A DNA stretch of 64,000 nt from Acinetobacter kanungonis (GTDB lineage Bacteria; Pseudomonadota; Gammaproteobacteria; Pseudomonadales; Moraxellaceae). The position numbers were made by a program, and so were the translations under genes. This document shows, piece after piece, positions 1 to 7,857 of the stretch. How positions within the stretch are numbered: the stretch's first letter is position 1; each line of letters opens with the position of its first letter. The stretch is from the NCBI RefSeq assembly GCF_009939195.1, contig NZ_JAACKC010000004.1:326541-390540 (forward strand), given 5' to 3'. The notes below the pieces were generated by a model that was not told the DNA's origin, did no database searches, and saw only the letters and a program-made list of their open reading frames with translations.

Positions 1-281
1 GCCAGAGGTTTACCCTGTTCAGTGGTAATCAGTTTGGCAATTTCAGCGCTTTCAGCACGAATGTCTTGGGCAATTTTAAGGAAGCTTTCATTAATGTTTT
101 GATCTGAAACATGCTGCCAAGTTTTAAACGCCGCACGTGCTGCTTGCACCGCTTGATCGACTTGCTCGACAGTTGCACTGTTAATTTCAACAATAGTTTG
201 CTCTGTAGCAGGGTTGAGTACTGCAAATGCTGCACCTTGACCGACAACTGTTTCACCATTAAACAACATGTTGCTATTCAT
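1..281 (-). CDS. Aldehyde dehydrogenase, N-terminal part (cut by window edge)
   Basis: The gene runs off the left edge; 93 codons are visible, read leftward from an ATG at 281. The protein opens with the substrate/NAD-binding arm usual for the ALDH superfamily: FNGETV, then VLNPATEQTI, a helix VDQAVQAARAAFKTW, and ITTEQGKPL near the cut, the last being the conserved E-x-GKPL turn. ALDHs oxidise aldehydes to acids with NAD(P)+; this N-terminus resembles the gamma-aminobutyraldehyde/betaine-aldehyde type, but the catalytic Cys and Glu lie outside the window, so the substrate cannot be named. A second ATG at 269 is possible. A 16-bp palindrome 64 bases upstream also occurs upstream of the porin-hydrolase operon to the right. 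Confidence 0.85.
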   Translation of the reverse strand, partial: MNSNMLFNGETVVGQGAAFAVLNPATEQTIVEINSATVEQVDQAVQAARAAFKTWQHVSDQNINESFLKIAQDIRAESAEIAKLITTEQGKPL

Positions 282-340
282 CTAACTCATATCCGTATTG
301 ATGTTCTTTTCCATGGAGTTTATCGCTGATTATTATTCAT

Positions 341-364
341 AAACTCATCCTTTAGGATGATTTT
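341..364. promoter_or_regulatory. Putative operator palindrome, copy 1
   Basis: Arms TCATCCT and AGGATGA separated by TT (345-360) form a palindrome that extends outward as A/T pairs with one mismatch. It sits 64 bases upstream of the aldehyde dehydrogenase start. The same 16 bases in inverted orientation occur at 3282-3297 upstream of the porin gene. The form and placement suggest a dimeric repressor or activator site; the protein is unknown. Confidence 0.55.
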
Positions 365-525
365 AACGCAACTTTGCGCAAAAACAATACACTTTTTTTT
401 TATTTTTTTTTATTTAGTATCACTATTAATATTGATAAATAATTGAGCCGCCTAAACCACACTTTTCAATCAGCTTGGGCGGATGTAATCATCTGCCCCT
501 GCTTTGAGTTGAAAATAGTGTGCAT

Positions 526-553
526 AAAAAATCACCCCGAAGAGTGATTTTTT
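526..553 (-). terminator. Rho-independent terminator of the hydrolase operon
   Basis: On the minus strand the arms ATCACTC and GGGTGAT close a TTCG tetraloop and are followed by a run of T. It lies about 70 bases past the hydrolase stop codon. Confidence 0.75.
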
Positions 554-621
554 TCAATATTGAATTAAATCCGAACCCCATATAAAAGATAAAGTTCTGC
601 TGCCCAAAAATTGAGGCTGGC

Positions 622-1911
622 TTATTTCTCTAGATAATTGGTTACTGCATTTAGGAATAAACTGTTTTCATCCATGATTTTTTCAGAAGGCATTGCACTT
701 GGCCAAGTGCTCCATTGAATCATGACAATTTGATCTTTCGGATTAATCGCCATGATCTGACCATAAATACCAAAGCCCCAATAGGTATGTTCTGCATTTT
801 TAGTCGTTAAAGGTGAGCCATGTTTGGCATGTGAATTCCACCATTGAAAGCCATAGATGCCATGTGGGTAAGCTTCCGAGACCGAATTCTGAGCTTTGGT
901 CCAGTCGGTTGCCGCTTTGGTCCATCCGTTTGGCAACAGTTTTGTGCCATTCGAAAGCTGACCTTCATTCATAATGAACAAGCCCAAACGTGCATAATCG
1001 CGCAGCGTGGCATTAAAGCCATGCCCGCCCATATCGGTAACACCACGTTGATAGGATTGCCAGATCCCATTTTTTTCCATGCCAGCTTTTTGCCAAACAT
1101 GCTTCTCTAAATAAGAAGCAATATTCTCATGGGTCGCCGCTTCAAGCACTTTACCCACTAGATATGCCCCGCCCGTAGAATAAGACCACACCGTTCCAGG
1201 CGCATGTTTCGCTTTTAAGTTTTTGACCAGCTCATATACACACGCATCAGGATCGTCTTTCACCTCACAATAGGTCATGTGGGAAAAGTCTGATTCTGGG
1301 TTTTTATAGTCTTCACTCCATGCAACCCCAGAAGTGTGTTGCATTAACTGTCTTAAGCTGACTTTTTCCCATGCTGTATTTTTAAGATCAGGTAAATACT
1401 GAATAATCGGATCATCTAAGGATTTAATTTTACCCTGTTTAACCGCCACCCCGATCAGCGTTGCCACAATCGATTTTGCAACCGATCTAGACGTCCACAA
1501 TGTCGTGGCATCATTGTCATTTTTATAATATTCATAAGCAATCTGACCATTTTTTAAAATCATCAAACCTGCGACATCCTGACTCTGTAAATAGTCATTC
1601 AAATGATAGGTTTTATTGTCCAAGCTAAAACTGATGTTTTGATTGTTAATGGTCTTTTTATACTTGGGCAACTTCAAAACATTGTTCTTGTTGGCGTAAA
1701 AAACACTGCCATCATAACTGCGATAAGTATTTCGAAATCCAATCAGGCGCTGTTCTTGATTCCACGTTAACATATCATGTGGATCAGGGAGCTGTTGATC
1801 GACCTGATTGGGACAATCGACAATCTTTAACTGTTCACAGCTATACGCTGCAAATATCGTCCCGCTCATCATCAGCGTTCCGAAACATAACGCGATTTTA
1901 GATAATTTCAT
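622..1911 (-). CDS. Exported serine hydrolase, beta-lactamase/6-aminohexanoate-dimer hydrolase type
   Basis: The 429-residue protein has an N-terminal signal peptide (hydrophobic to about residue 21, IFAA cleavage area). It carries the catalytic SxxK motif as S143-V-A-K146 inside TSRSVAKS, and a second-motif tyrosine at Y244 (YST). The C-terminal half contains HTYWGFG followed by a beta-strand region, as in NylB-type hydrolases. Family members use Ser/Lys/Tyr to cleave esters, amides or oligomers; a true beta-lactamase is less likely because the third KTG box is not evident. The gene starts 13 bases after the OprB-like porin gene, so the two are one operon, and the porin may admit the substrate that this periplasmic enzyme cuts. 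The substrate is unknown. Confidence 0.85.
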   Translation of the reverse strand: MKLSKIALCFGTLMMSGTIFAAYSCEQLKIVDCPNQVDQQLPDPHDMLTWNQEQRLIGFRNTYRSYDGSVFYANKNNVLKLPKYKKTINNQNISFSLDNKTYHLNDYLQSQDVAGLMILKNGQIAYEYYKNDNDATTLWTSRSVAKSIVATLIGVAVKQGKIKSLDDPIIQYLPDLKNTAWEKVSLRQLMQHTSGVAWSEDYKNPESDFSHMTYCEVKDDPDACVYELVKNLKAKHAPGTVWSYSTGGAYLVGKVLEAATHENIASYLEKHVWQKAGMEKNGIWQSYQRGVTDMGGHGFNATLRDYARLGLFIMNEGQLSNGTKLLPNGWTKAATDWTKAQNSVSEAYPHGIYGFQWWNSHAKHGSPLTTKNAEHTYWGFGIYGQIMAINPKDQIVMIQWSTWPSAMPSEKIMDENSLFLNAVTNYLEK

Positions 1912-1924
1912 ACTTTAACTCCGT

Positions 1925-3082
1925 TTAATAAAGTTTCACTTGGGTTAACAATCCCATAATGACGTTATGATCAAATCCACCTTGATTTGAGCGATAGTAG
2001 TTATCCGGATTCCAGATATATTGAACAAATGGACTAAACGTCACTTTCTTATATTTAATCGCGGCATCGAAGGAGACAAATGTCGTGGTTTTATGCTGAT
2101 TGCCATTCAATTGTTGGGTAAAGGCGTAAAAATCATCATTCAGTTCAGATTGCCCGAACTTTAAGCCTATATGGTCACCTCTTGCATTGATCTTATGCAT
2201 CGCTCCCAATTCCCAGTAATGATCATAAGGCTGATTCTTTTCTAGAATTTGAGAATACGCCCCATACAAATTCGACAGATATGAATCTTTAAAATCATAG
2301 CTAAATCTGACATTGATTCCATCCGTATCACTATATTTCTGCTTGGTTAATGCATTGGCATATTCAGAATCATTGCTAAAATACAGCGCTTCAACTTTAC
2401 TGTGATCATTTTTGTAGCCAAAACTATAGACTTGGGTATAGCCGAGATCATGATGAAAAGAGAAATCTAAACCTTTCTTTTCATGCACATAATCATCCGT
2501 ATTAACTTCAAAAATCCCGCTATGGAAATACAGATGTTCGTTGAAGTTATATTTGAAGTAAGCTCCCCAATATCCGTAGTTGGCTGGCAATGAACCCATA
2601 CTGCCTTTAATTGGATCAGTACAAATCGCTAAGTTCTGACAATTATTAAATAGAAAATAGCGCCTTAAGTTGGTTCGCCCCACAGAAGTAAAGACTTGAT
2701 CATTCCCCCATTTCTTGTCCCAAGTCAGTAAGCTTAATTGTGAAGGTGCAATATCATTCATTGCGATGGCACCCCCAACATAGCTGCCCACTCCGCCAAA
2801 CCAATTGGTCGTGGTATTTAACTGGGCATCATTGTTCAATCCATTGAAGGTATATTGCGCCTTTAAAGTCCCAAAATCGTAGTCCGTGCCAAATATTTTG
2901 TAATCTGCACCTAAGATTAAAGCACCTGAATTGGTAAATTGATCATCTACACTACTTTCATCACTATACATCGCCAAATCGACAAGATTTGCTGAAAACT
3001 TAAAATGGTCATCTGCTAAAATTGGCGTAGAAATGAGCATTGATAAATAGCACATCAAATTCAAAGCTTTAATATGTGGCAC
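1925..3082 (-). CDS. OprB-family carbohydrate-type outer-membrane porin
   Basis: The 385-residue protein starts at GTG (3082) with GGAG nine bases upstream. A signal peptide (to about residue 23, ILADD) is followed by alternating hydrophobic/aromatic strands typical of a beta barrel. The C-terminal stretch PFVQYIWNPD with a terminal tyrosine matches the OprB family, whose members let sugars and related small solutes through the outer membrane. Two cysteines about 150 residues in (NNCQNLAICTD) may form a loop disulphide. It is the first gene of an operon with the serine hydrolase. A perfect 22-bp palindrome 200 bases upstream is a likely control site. The actual substrate is not shown by the sequence. 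Confidence 0.8.
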   Translation of the reverse strand: MPHIKALNLMCYLSMLISTPILADDHFKFSANLVDLAMYSDESSVDDQFTNSGALILGADYKIFGTDYDFGTLKAQYTFNGLNNDAQLNTTTNWFGGVGSYVGGAIAMNDIAPSQLSLLTWDKKWGNDQVFTSVGRTNLRRYFLFNNCQNLAICTDPIKGSMGSLPANYGYWGAYFKYNFNEHLYFHSGIFEVNTDDYVHEKKGLDFSFHHDLGYTQVYSFGYKNDHSKVEALYFSNDSEYANALTKQKYSDTDGINVRFSYDFKDSYLSNLYGAYSQILEKNQPYDHYWELGAMHKINARGDHIGLKFGQSELNDDFYAFTQQLNGNQHKTTTFVSFDAAIKYKKVTFSPFVQYIWNPDNYYRSNQGGFDHNVIMGLLTQVKLY

Positions 3083-3278
3083 TACTACGATCTCCGAAGC
3101 TCGTTAATTACGAAAAATCCTTTATTCGTCACCACAGTGTTATTTATACATAAAAATCATATACTTAAATTCATATAGATTGTGTTTTGAAACGAAATAT
3201 TAGAACTTGTATACAAAATTCATGTAATTGAATACACAACTTAGTGTGCTCAAAATTTAACGCTATAGAATCGGATAA

Positions 3279-3300
3279 AAATCATCCTAAAGGATGATTT
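3279..3300. promoter_or_regulatory. Putative operator palindrome, copy 2
   Basis: A perfect 22-base palindrome: arms AAATCATCCT and AGGATGATTT around a central AA. Its 16-base core equals the reverse complement of the site at 345-360, and identity extends to 20 bases. It lies 197 bases upstream of the porin GTG. Confidence 0.6.
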
Positions 3301-3429
3301 CTGAGTGCTATTGAAAAAAACAATTCTCTTTTTATATATAATTAATAATTACGTATCATAAATTTATTATATTTAAATTCAATTAGTTAAAATATTTATC
3401 TACCTACATCCAAAATGCAACAACAGTAA

Positions 3430-3785
3430 GTGACCTCAATCTCCTCCATACAGTTCAATCGCAATAGGAAATATCTATACGTTGCATTTTCTATTGATTC
3501 AATTACTTAAAAATGCACAACAGGATGATGCTGTAATTCTGACATTAGACGGCTTATGCTTAAACTTCAGAGCAAGGACCTTAATGCCCTAACATCAGGA
3601 AATATGGATGCTTTCAATAGATCAACCAAACTCATGATCTTGGCGTATTTACACACTCGGCGTATCAAGTAACTGAAGAAAATTGTGATGAATCAATGGA
3701 GAAGAATGACCCCATTGCGAGGTATGGTTTCCGCGGAATATGCAGTGCTTTTCTAGTTGTTAATTCAGCCAACAAAAAATTTTGA
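3430..3785 (+). pseudogene. Possible remnant of an unrecognised gene
   Basis: Three overlapping open stretches in different plus-strand frames look protein-like: one includes LLKNAQQDDAVILTLDGL, a later one includes DLGVFTHSAYQVTEENC, and the last ends NDPIARYGFRGICSAFLVV before a TGA. The frame must shift at least twice and there is no start with a ribosome-binding site. I cannot assign a family, and chance open frames cannot be excluded. Confidence 0.3.
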
Positions 3786-3788
3786 CAT

Positions 3789-3818
3789 AAAAAAACCCTT
3801 GCAGTGCAAGGGTTTTTT
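3789..3818 (-). terminator. Terminator of tRNA-Ser
   Basis: Arms CCCTTGCA and TGCAAGGG around one base, flanked by A6 and T6, directly downstream of the tRNA on the minus strand. Confidence 0.85.
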
Positions 3819-3823
3819 GAATT

Positions 3824-3913
3824 TGGCGGAAGCGGTGAGATTCGAACTCACGGAGGACTCACACCCTCGTCGGTTTTCAAGACCGGTGCATTAAACCGCT
3901 CTGCCACGCTTCC
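3824..3913 (-). tRNA. tRNA-Ser (TGA)
   Basis: The minus strand gives a 90-base class II tRNA: acceptor GGAAGCG pairs with CGCTTCC, CCA is encoded, the T arm is GTTCGAATC, and the anticodon loop is CTTGAAA with anticodon TGA. A long variable arm is present, as in tRNA-Ser. A terminator follows at 3789-3818. Confidence 0.95.
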
Positions 3914-4005
3914 AATGGCGGCTATCATATAAATATTTTTCTAACTTGGCAAATACTTTTGTATAAATTTATCATCAACTGCACAAAATAAAATCAAAAA
4001 CACCT

Positions 4006-4497
4006 TTAGGATGCCGATTCTGGCTTTTCATAACGGATTGTATTGATATACCACGTCTTTTTTCCAGATGGTGTCATCACTTCCACTTCATCATCCACTT
4101 GCTTGGACAATAACGCACGCGCCATCGGGGAATCTATGGAAATATGTTGCGGATGATGATCATAAATTTCATCTACCCCGACGATACGCAGTTGCTTTTG
4201 TTCACCCTGCTCATTCTCAATTTCGACCCATGCCCCGAAATAAACTTTGCCCTCTTGCTCAGGAGAAAAATCAATAATGCGTAATTCTTCCAAGCGCTTG
4301 CCGAGGTAACGCACGCGACGATCAATTTTACGTAACAATTGCTTGTTGTACTGGTAATCCGCGTTCTCACTGCGATCGCCAAGGCTGGCAGCCCAGTTCA
4401 CTTTTTTGGTAATTTCGGGGCGTTCTTCACGCCACAAATGCTGAAGTTCAGCCACCAATTTATCGTGTCCAGCGCGGGTAATTAAGTTGGATTTCAT
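4006..4497 (-). CDS. greB: Transcription elongation factor GreB
   Basis: The 163-residue protein has the two-domain Gre architecture: an N-terminal antiparallel coiled coil (about residues 1-77) with the conserved acidic tip LGDRSENADYQYNK, and a C-terminal FKBP-like domain (about 80-158) containing DSPMARALL and a TPSGKKTWYI end. The YQYNK form of the tip and the RRVRYLGKRL helix mark GreB rather than GreA. GreB enters the secondary channel of backtracked RNA polymerase and stimulates cleavage of the transcript 3' end. A separate greA lies at 45390-45866, so both paralogues are present. The gene stands alone behind tRNA-Ser. Confidence 0.95.
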   Translation of the reverse strand: MKSNLITRAGHDKLVAELQHLWREERPEITKKVNWAASLGDRSENADYQYNKQLLRKIDRRVRYLGKRLEELRIIDFSPEQEGKVYFGAWVEIENEQGEQKQLRIVGVDEIYDHHPQHISIDSPMARALLSKQVDDEVEVMTPSGKKTWYINTIRYEKPESAS

Positions 4498-4863
4498 GTT
4501 ACAAATTGTCTTTTCAGGGTACGAAACAGATACATTTTTAAGCTATTTTATGCTCAATTTCACCACAACAAAAGGGTATAAAAATAATTTATTAATAAAA
4601 TTAGGTATTTATGGTACATTTTTTCACTATTTTTTGTACTAAATTTGACAATCCCAATTTCCGACTTTATTATGCCCTCATCTTTAGTTTCGTGTACTTT
4701 TTAACCTATGTAGTTTTTTTCTACATAATTTCCTTTTATCCCATGTCATTTTGAATGACGTCATGACTGCCCACCCCTTATTGAATTTATCAAACTTTAT
4801 AAAAGTTTAAGGCCTCGTTTGCTTTGGCTTTTTAGGGCATAAATTACTTGTAGCGGAGACAAC
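4498..4863. other. Intergenic region with clustered inverted repeats
   Basis: A divergent promoter region between greB and the mltF-like gene. Three palindromes lie close together: arms GTCATT/AATGAC at 4745-4759, GTCATGAC at 4760-4767 (also making TGACGTCA at 4756-4763), and AAACTTT/AAAGTTT at 4792-4808. They are 55-120 bases upstream of the mltF-like start and may be regulator sites. No coding signal is seen. Confidence 0.4.
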
Positions 4864-5976
4864 ATGCACAGTAGTTCATCTTCTGGGTCGAGGCTTTGCC
4901 TTAACTCATTAACTTTCTCACTCCCTTTAAAAGCCCTAGCACTCACCGCCGCCTTAATTCCGTTTCATACCATTAATGCGAGCAAGGCTTACCAATATGA
5001 TGCTGTTGTGAATAACAACAAACTCACAGTGGTTGGTGTAGAAAATCCATCGACTGTTTTTAAAGATGGACAGTATTTACATGGCTTTGGTTATGACCTT
5101 GCCCGTAACTATGCTGACAGTATGAATGTAGAGCTGGTGTTTACGACCGTACCTGACAATGCCACGGCATTAAAGCTGGTCGATCAAGGTAAAGTAAACT
5201 TTGCCATCACCACATCAAGCGTTCAAAACATCGAAAGCAAAAAGCTGACTTCGTTTTCAGCCACCTGTGGTGACTTATATAGCCTGCAGAAGAATGGTTT
5301 AAATACACAACTCAACTGGGTATTTAAACATGCGGATGATCCCCTGACACAGACAGCGAGTGGTTATGTTTGCCAAGGCAAACAGTCAGGTTCAATCAGC
5401 CAATTGGCTTCGTTTTATAACCGTAATGTGGTACAGGCCGAATCATGGGATTCTATTGAACGTGATTTGACTAAACGCATGCCGATTTATAAAGCCAGCT
5501 TCCAACGTACCGCCGAGAAATATGATCTCGATTGGCATTTCTTGGCAGCCATCGGTTATCAAGAATCGTACTTAAAACCCGATTCAATTTCACCGACGGG
5601 TGTGCGCGGCATTATGATGCTGACCAACAGTACCGCCAAAGCCATGGGCGTGAGTAACCGTACCGATCCTGCACAAAGTATTCAGGGTGGTGCAAAGTAC
5701 TACGACCAGATGCTAAGTAGATTTGACGAAGTGCCTTATCCAGATCGTAACTGGTATGCCTTGGTTGCCTATAATATGGGTCCAGGTGCAGTCGATCAGA
5801 TTCAAAAGCGTATTAGTGCGCAAGGCAAGGATCCGAACAACTGGGTCAATCTTTATAGCTATTTAGATGGTCATAAAGCCCAGAATGGACGCTATCGTCA
5901 AGCGGTGCAATATGTCACGCGTATTCGTGCCTATTTGGAATACATCAAAAATACGCCTCAATTGGTGAACATATAA
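4864..5976 (+). CDS. MltF-like membrane-bound lytic transglycosylase with shortened solute-binding domain
   Basis: The 370-residue exported protein starts at ATG 4864 behind GCGGAGACAAC. After a hydrophobic leader (about residues 20-38) comes the first part of a family-3 solute-binding fold (about 53-120: KLTVVGVENPSTVF to FAITTSS). It then passes quickly to a segment like the end of that fold (LNWVFKHADDP). The C-terminal SLT domain begins near residue 205 and has the catalytic glutamate E234 in YQESYL, then SPTGVRGIMMLT and AYNMGPG. SLT enzymes cleave the MurNAc-GlcNAc bond to leave 1,6-anhydromuropeptides. E. coli MltF is about 518 residues, so roughly a lobe of the binding domain is missing here. 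A terminator follows at 5996-6028. Confidence 0.85.
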   Translation: MHSSSSSGSRLCLNSLTFSLPLKALALTAALIPFHTINASKAYQYDAVVNNNKLTVVGVENPSTVFKDGQYLHGFGYDLARNYADSMNVELVFTTVPDNATALKLVDQGKVNFAITTSSVQNIESKKLTSFSATCGDLYSLQKNGLNTQLNWVFKHADDPLTQTASGYVCQGKQSGSISQLASFYNRNVVQAESWDSIERDLTKRMPIYKASFQRTAEKYDLDWHFLAAIGYQESYLKPDSISPTGVRGIMMLTNSTAKAMGVSNRTDPAQSIQGGAKYYDQMLSRFDEVPYPDRNWYALVAYNMGPGAVDQIQKRISAQGKDPNNWVNLYSYLDGHKAQNGRYRQAVQYVTRIRAYLEYIKNTPQLVNI

Positions 5977-5995
5977 ATAGTCATGCATTGAGCGC

Positions 5996-6028
5996 AAAAA
6001 AAAGCTTACCCTCGGGTAAGCTTTTTTT
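5996..6028. terminator. Bidirectional terminator
   Basis: Arms AAGCTTACCC and GGGTAAGCTT around a 2-base gap, flanked by A and T runs, between the convergent mltF-like and SCP2 genes. Confidence 0.85.
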
Positions 6029-6039
6029 ATGAAGAAAAC

Positions 6040-6423
6040 TTAAGCTGTATGCTCAAGCACTTTCTTGAATAAATCTTTTTGCTCTTGGCTCGGCTTCGCT
6101 GTTTGCAACGCCATTAACTGAGACATATCACCTTGCACTTTAATTTTACCGGTCATGAAGGCTTGCATAGCAGCAGACATATCAAACTCTAGGAAAACTT
6201 TACGTAAAGTTTCTGCATCCATGTTTAAAGTAGTTTTGGCATTTGAAGACAAACCTTTTAAGATTCTGCCGCCATCTAAAGCCAATTCGGTATTGCCACT
6301 GGTATCTGTCACCACCAAGTTGATGGCTAAATTTGCCAATGCGGGTGGCAAATTCAAGTCCCCTGCTTGCGCAGTCAAAGTTTCCACAGTTGAAAACCAA
6401 TCATCAGTTAAAAAGGCAGGCAT
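6040..6423 (-). CDS. SCP2 sterol-binding-fold protein
   Basis: The 127-residue protein is a single SCP2-like domain: the central strands LAINLVVTDTSG and ELALDGGRIL lead to TTLNMDAETLRKVF and a helix with FMTGKIKVQGDMSQLMAL, the conserved signature of bacterial stand-alone SCP2 proteins. The fold makes a hydrophobic pocket for lipids or acyl chains; in bacteria the ligand is rarely known. There is no signal peptide, so it is cytosolic. It is monocistronic, convergent with the transglycosylase. The odd palindrome ACGG-A-CCGT at 6545-6553, about 120 bases upstream, resembles a small repressor half-site but is weak evidence. Confidence 0.85.
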   Translation of the reverse strand: MPAFLTDDWFSTVETLTAQAGDLNLPPALANLAINLVVTDTSGNTELALDGGRILKGLSSNAKTTLNMDAETLRKVFLEFDMSAAMQAFMTGKIKVQGDMSQLMALQTAKPSQEQKDLFKKVLEHTA

Positions 6424-6639
6424 GATGTTTCCTCAAATTTATTTGTTCATTTTCTGTCGCCTATCCAGACAACATCATAGCGAAGCTGTTTTGCTTGAAG
6501 CCTGTTATAGCACGTAAATCAAATATTGGGCTAAAGTTTTTTGTACGGACCGTTCAGTTTTTATTCTTTTTATACATGTTGAAAATCAATGAATAACAAA
6601 AGCAGACACCACTGCTACATACAGTGGTGTCTGCTGACT

Positions 6640-7563
6640 TTATTCTGCGGCAAAACCTAAGTTCACCATATTGATGCGCTTATTGATGCCTGGTTCTTCT
6701 TCTGTTGAACAACTTTCTTTAAAGTCAAATTCACGCTGTGAATCGAGCACTTCAAAATCGAACAGTTCACGGTCTGCCAACTGCGATGGAGAAACGTTCT
6801 GCAAAGCACCAAAAATGCTGTGCAAGCGCTTCGGATGCTCTTTGTCCCATGCACGTAGCATATCATTCAACATCGCGCGTTGCAGGTTTTCCTGCGAACC
6901 GCACAAATTACAAGGAATGATTGGGAACTGACGCATTTCTGCATATTTAATAATGTCTTTTTCTTCCACATACGCCAGTGGACGAATCAAGATGTTCTTT
7001 TTATCCGTAGATAATAATTTTGGTGGCATCGCTTTCAAGCTGCCGCCATGGAACAAGTTTAGGAAGAAGGTCGCTAAGATATCATCACGGTGATGTCCAA
7101 GTGCCACTTTGGTCGCCCCAATCTCTTGCGCGAAGCCATACAATGAACCACGACGTAAACGTGAACACACCGCGCAGTAAGTTTTCCCTTCTGGGGTTAA
7201 CTTTTTCGTGATGCTATAGGTGTCTTTTTCCAAAATATAATAAGGAATGTTATTTTCTTCTAAATAACGCGGTAATACATCTTCAGGGAAACCTGGTTGC
7301 TTTTGGTCTAGATTTACTGCAACCACGTCAAAGTTAATCGGTGCAATACGTTTAAACTGCAATAAGATATCCAGCAAGGTATAACTGTCTTTACCACCAG
7401 AAATACAGACCATAACCTTATCGCCCTCTTCGATCATTTTAAAATCACGAATGGCATGACCGACTTGGCGGCGCAGCTTTTTCAGCAAACGATAATAGGC
7501 AGAGCTGGTTGGGAGTTCTGGCTTGAAATTAAACCCTTGTTCGGACTCAACTGGCGAGTACAT
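6640..7563 (-). CDS. ttcA: tRNA 2-thiocytidine(32) synthetase TtcA
   Basis: The PP-loop ATPase motif [12 protein letters not shown] is followed by paired cysteines CAVC and CNLC, which hold the [4Fe-4S] cluster in TtcA. The enzyme activates C32 of certain tRNAs with ATP and inserts sulfur to make 2-thiocytidine. The open frame extends upstream to a TTG at 7617, but I choose the ATG at 7563 ([15 protein letters not shown]). Known homologues begin near this sequence, and the extra 18 residues look like translated leader. This gives 307 residues. The C-terminal tail after [12 protein letters not shown] is variable in the family. The gene stands alone, with a roughly 490-base gap upstream. Confidence 0.93.
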   Translation of the reverse strand: MYSPVESEQGFNFKPELPTSSAYYRLLKKLRRQVGHAIRDFKMIEEGDKVMVCISGGKDSYTLLDILLQFKRIAPINFDVVAVNLDQKQPGFPEDVLPRYLEENNIPYYILEKDTYSITKKLTPEGKTYCAVCSRLRRGSLYGFAQEIGATKVALGHHRDDILATFFLNLFHGGSLKAMPPKLLSTDKKNILIRPLAYVEEKDIIKYAEMRQFPIIPCNLCGSQENLQRAMLNDMLRAWDKEHPKRLHSIFGALQNVSPSQLADRELFDFEVLDSQREFDFKESCSTEEEPGINKRINMVNLGFAAE

Positions 7564-7740
7564 AGACACGATTAACCCATAAATAAAAATACCGCGCAAT
7601 TTTATCCGATTCGCCAAGCAATCGCATCTAAAGAATGTAAATTCTCATGAACAATCCGACTTGTCATTTTCCCGTCTTGCAGATCAGGTAAATTTGAACG
7701 TTGCAGTTCATTTTTTAGCCCAAATGCTTATCTTTTGGAC

Positions 7741-7786
7741 TTTTCCACAGTTGTCCACAAAAGCTGTGGATAACTTTGTGGATTTC
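7741..7786. promoter_or_regulatory. Cluster of four DnaA-box-like 9-mers
   Basis: TTTTCCACA (7741-7749) and TTGTCCACA (7751-7759) each differ from TTATCCACA at one position. TGTGGATAA (7765-7773) is an exact box on the other strand. TGTGGATTT (7778-7786) differs at two. The pairs face each other within 46 bases. DnaA binding is inferred only. Confidence 0.5.
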
Positions 7787-7832
7787 AAAACACTTGACAG
7801 GTGATTCTTCCCATAGTTTAAGGCTTCTATTT

Positions 7833-7857
7833 AAATTGATCATTTTTTGATCAATTT
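7833..7857. repeat. Perfect inverted repeat, 10-bp arms
   Basis: Arms AAATTGATCA and TGATCAATTT are separated by five T. There is no T run beyond the right arm long enough for a clear terminator, so an operator or cruciform-prone site is equally possible. Confidence 0.5.

Larger units (their letters stand above)
282..621. other. Intergenic region between ALDH and serine hydrolase
   Basis: This 340-base stretch holds the ALDH promoter region with the palindrome at 341-364 and a terminator at 526-553 for the gene on its right. An A/T-only tract near 390-440 is consistent with promoter DNA. I see no coding signal. Confidence 0.6.
3083..3823. other. Long non-coding stretch with operator and possible decayed gene
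   Basis: The first 300 bases are very AT-rich and hold the operator palindrome at 3279-3300, fitting a promoter region for the porin operon. From about 3420 to 3785 base composition becomes gene-like, but every frame is broken: three successive short open stretches on the plus strand can be read only by changing frame. I do not recognise the family. The tRNA-Ser terminator ends the stretch. Confidence 0.5.

Noticed and set aside
29..259. 76-residue open frame on the minus strand
   Set aside because: It is a shadow frame of the true aldehyde dehydrogenase gene, which starts at 281 in another frame and runs off the left edge.
3996..4016. Partial match to the operator palindrome (CCTTTAGGATG)
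   Set aside because: It coincides with the greB stop region, lacks the left arm, and is not in a promoter.
6545..6553. Odd palindrome ACGG-A-CCGT upstream of the SCP2 gene
   Set aside because: Too short to be told from chance; mentioned only in the gene entry.
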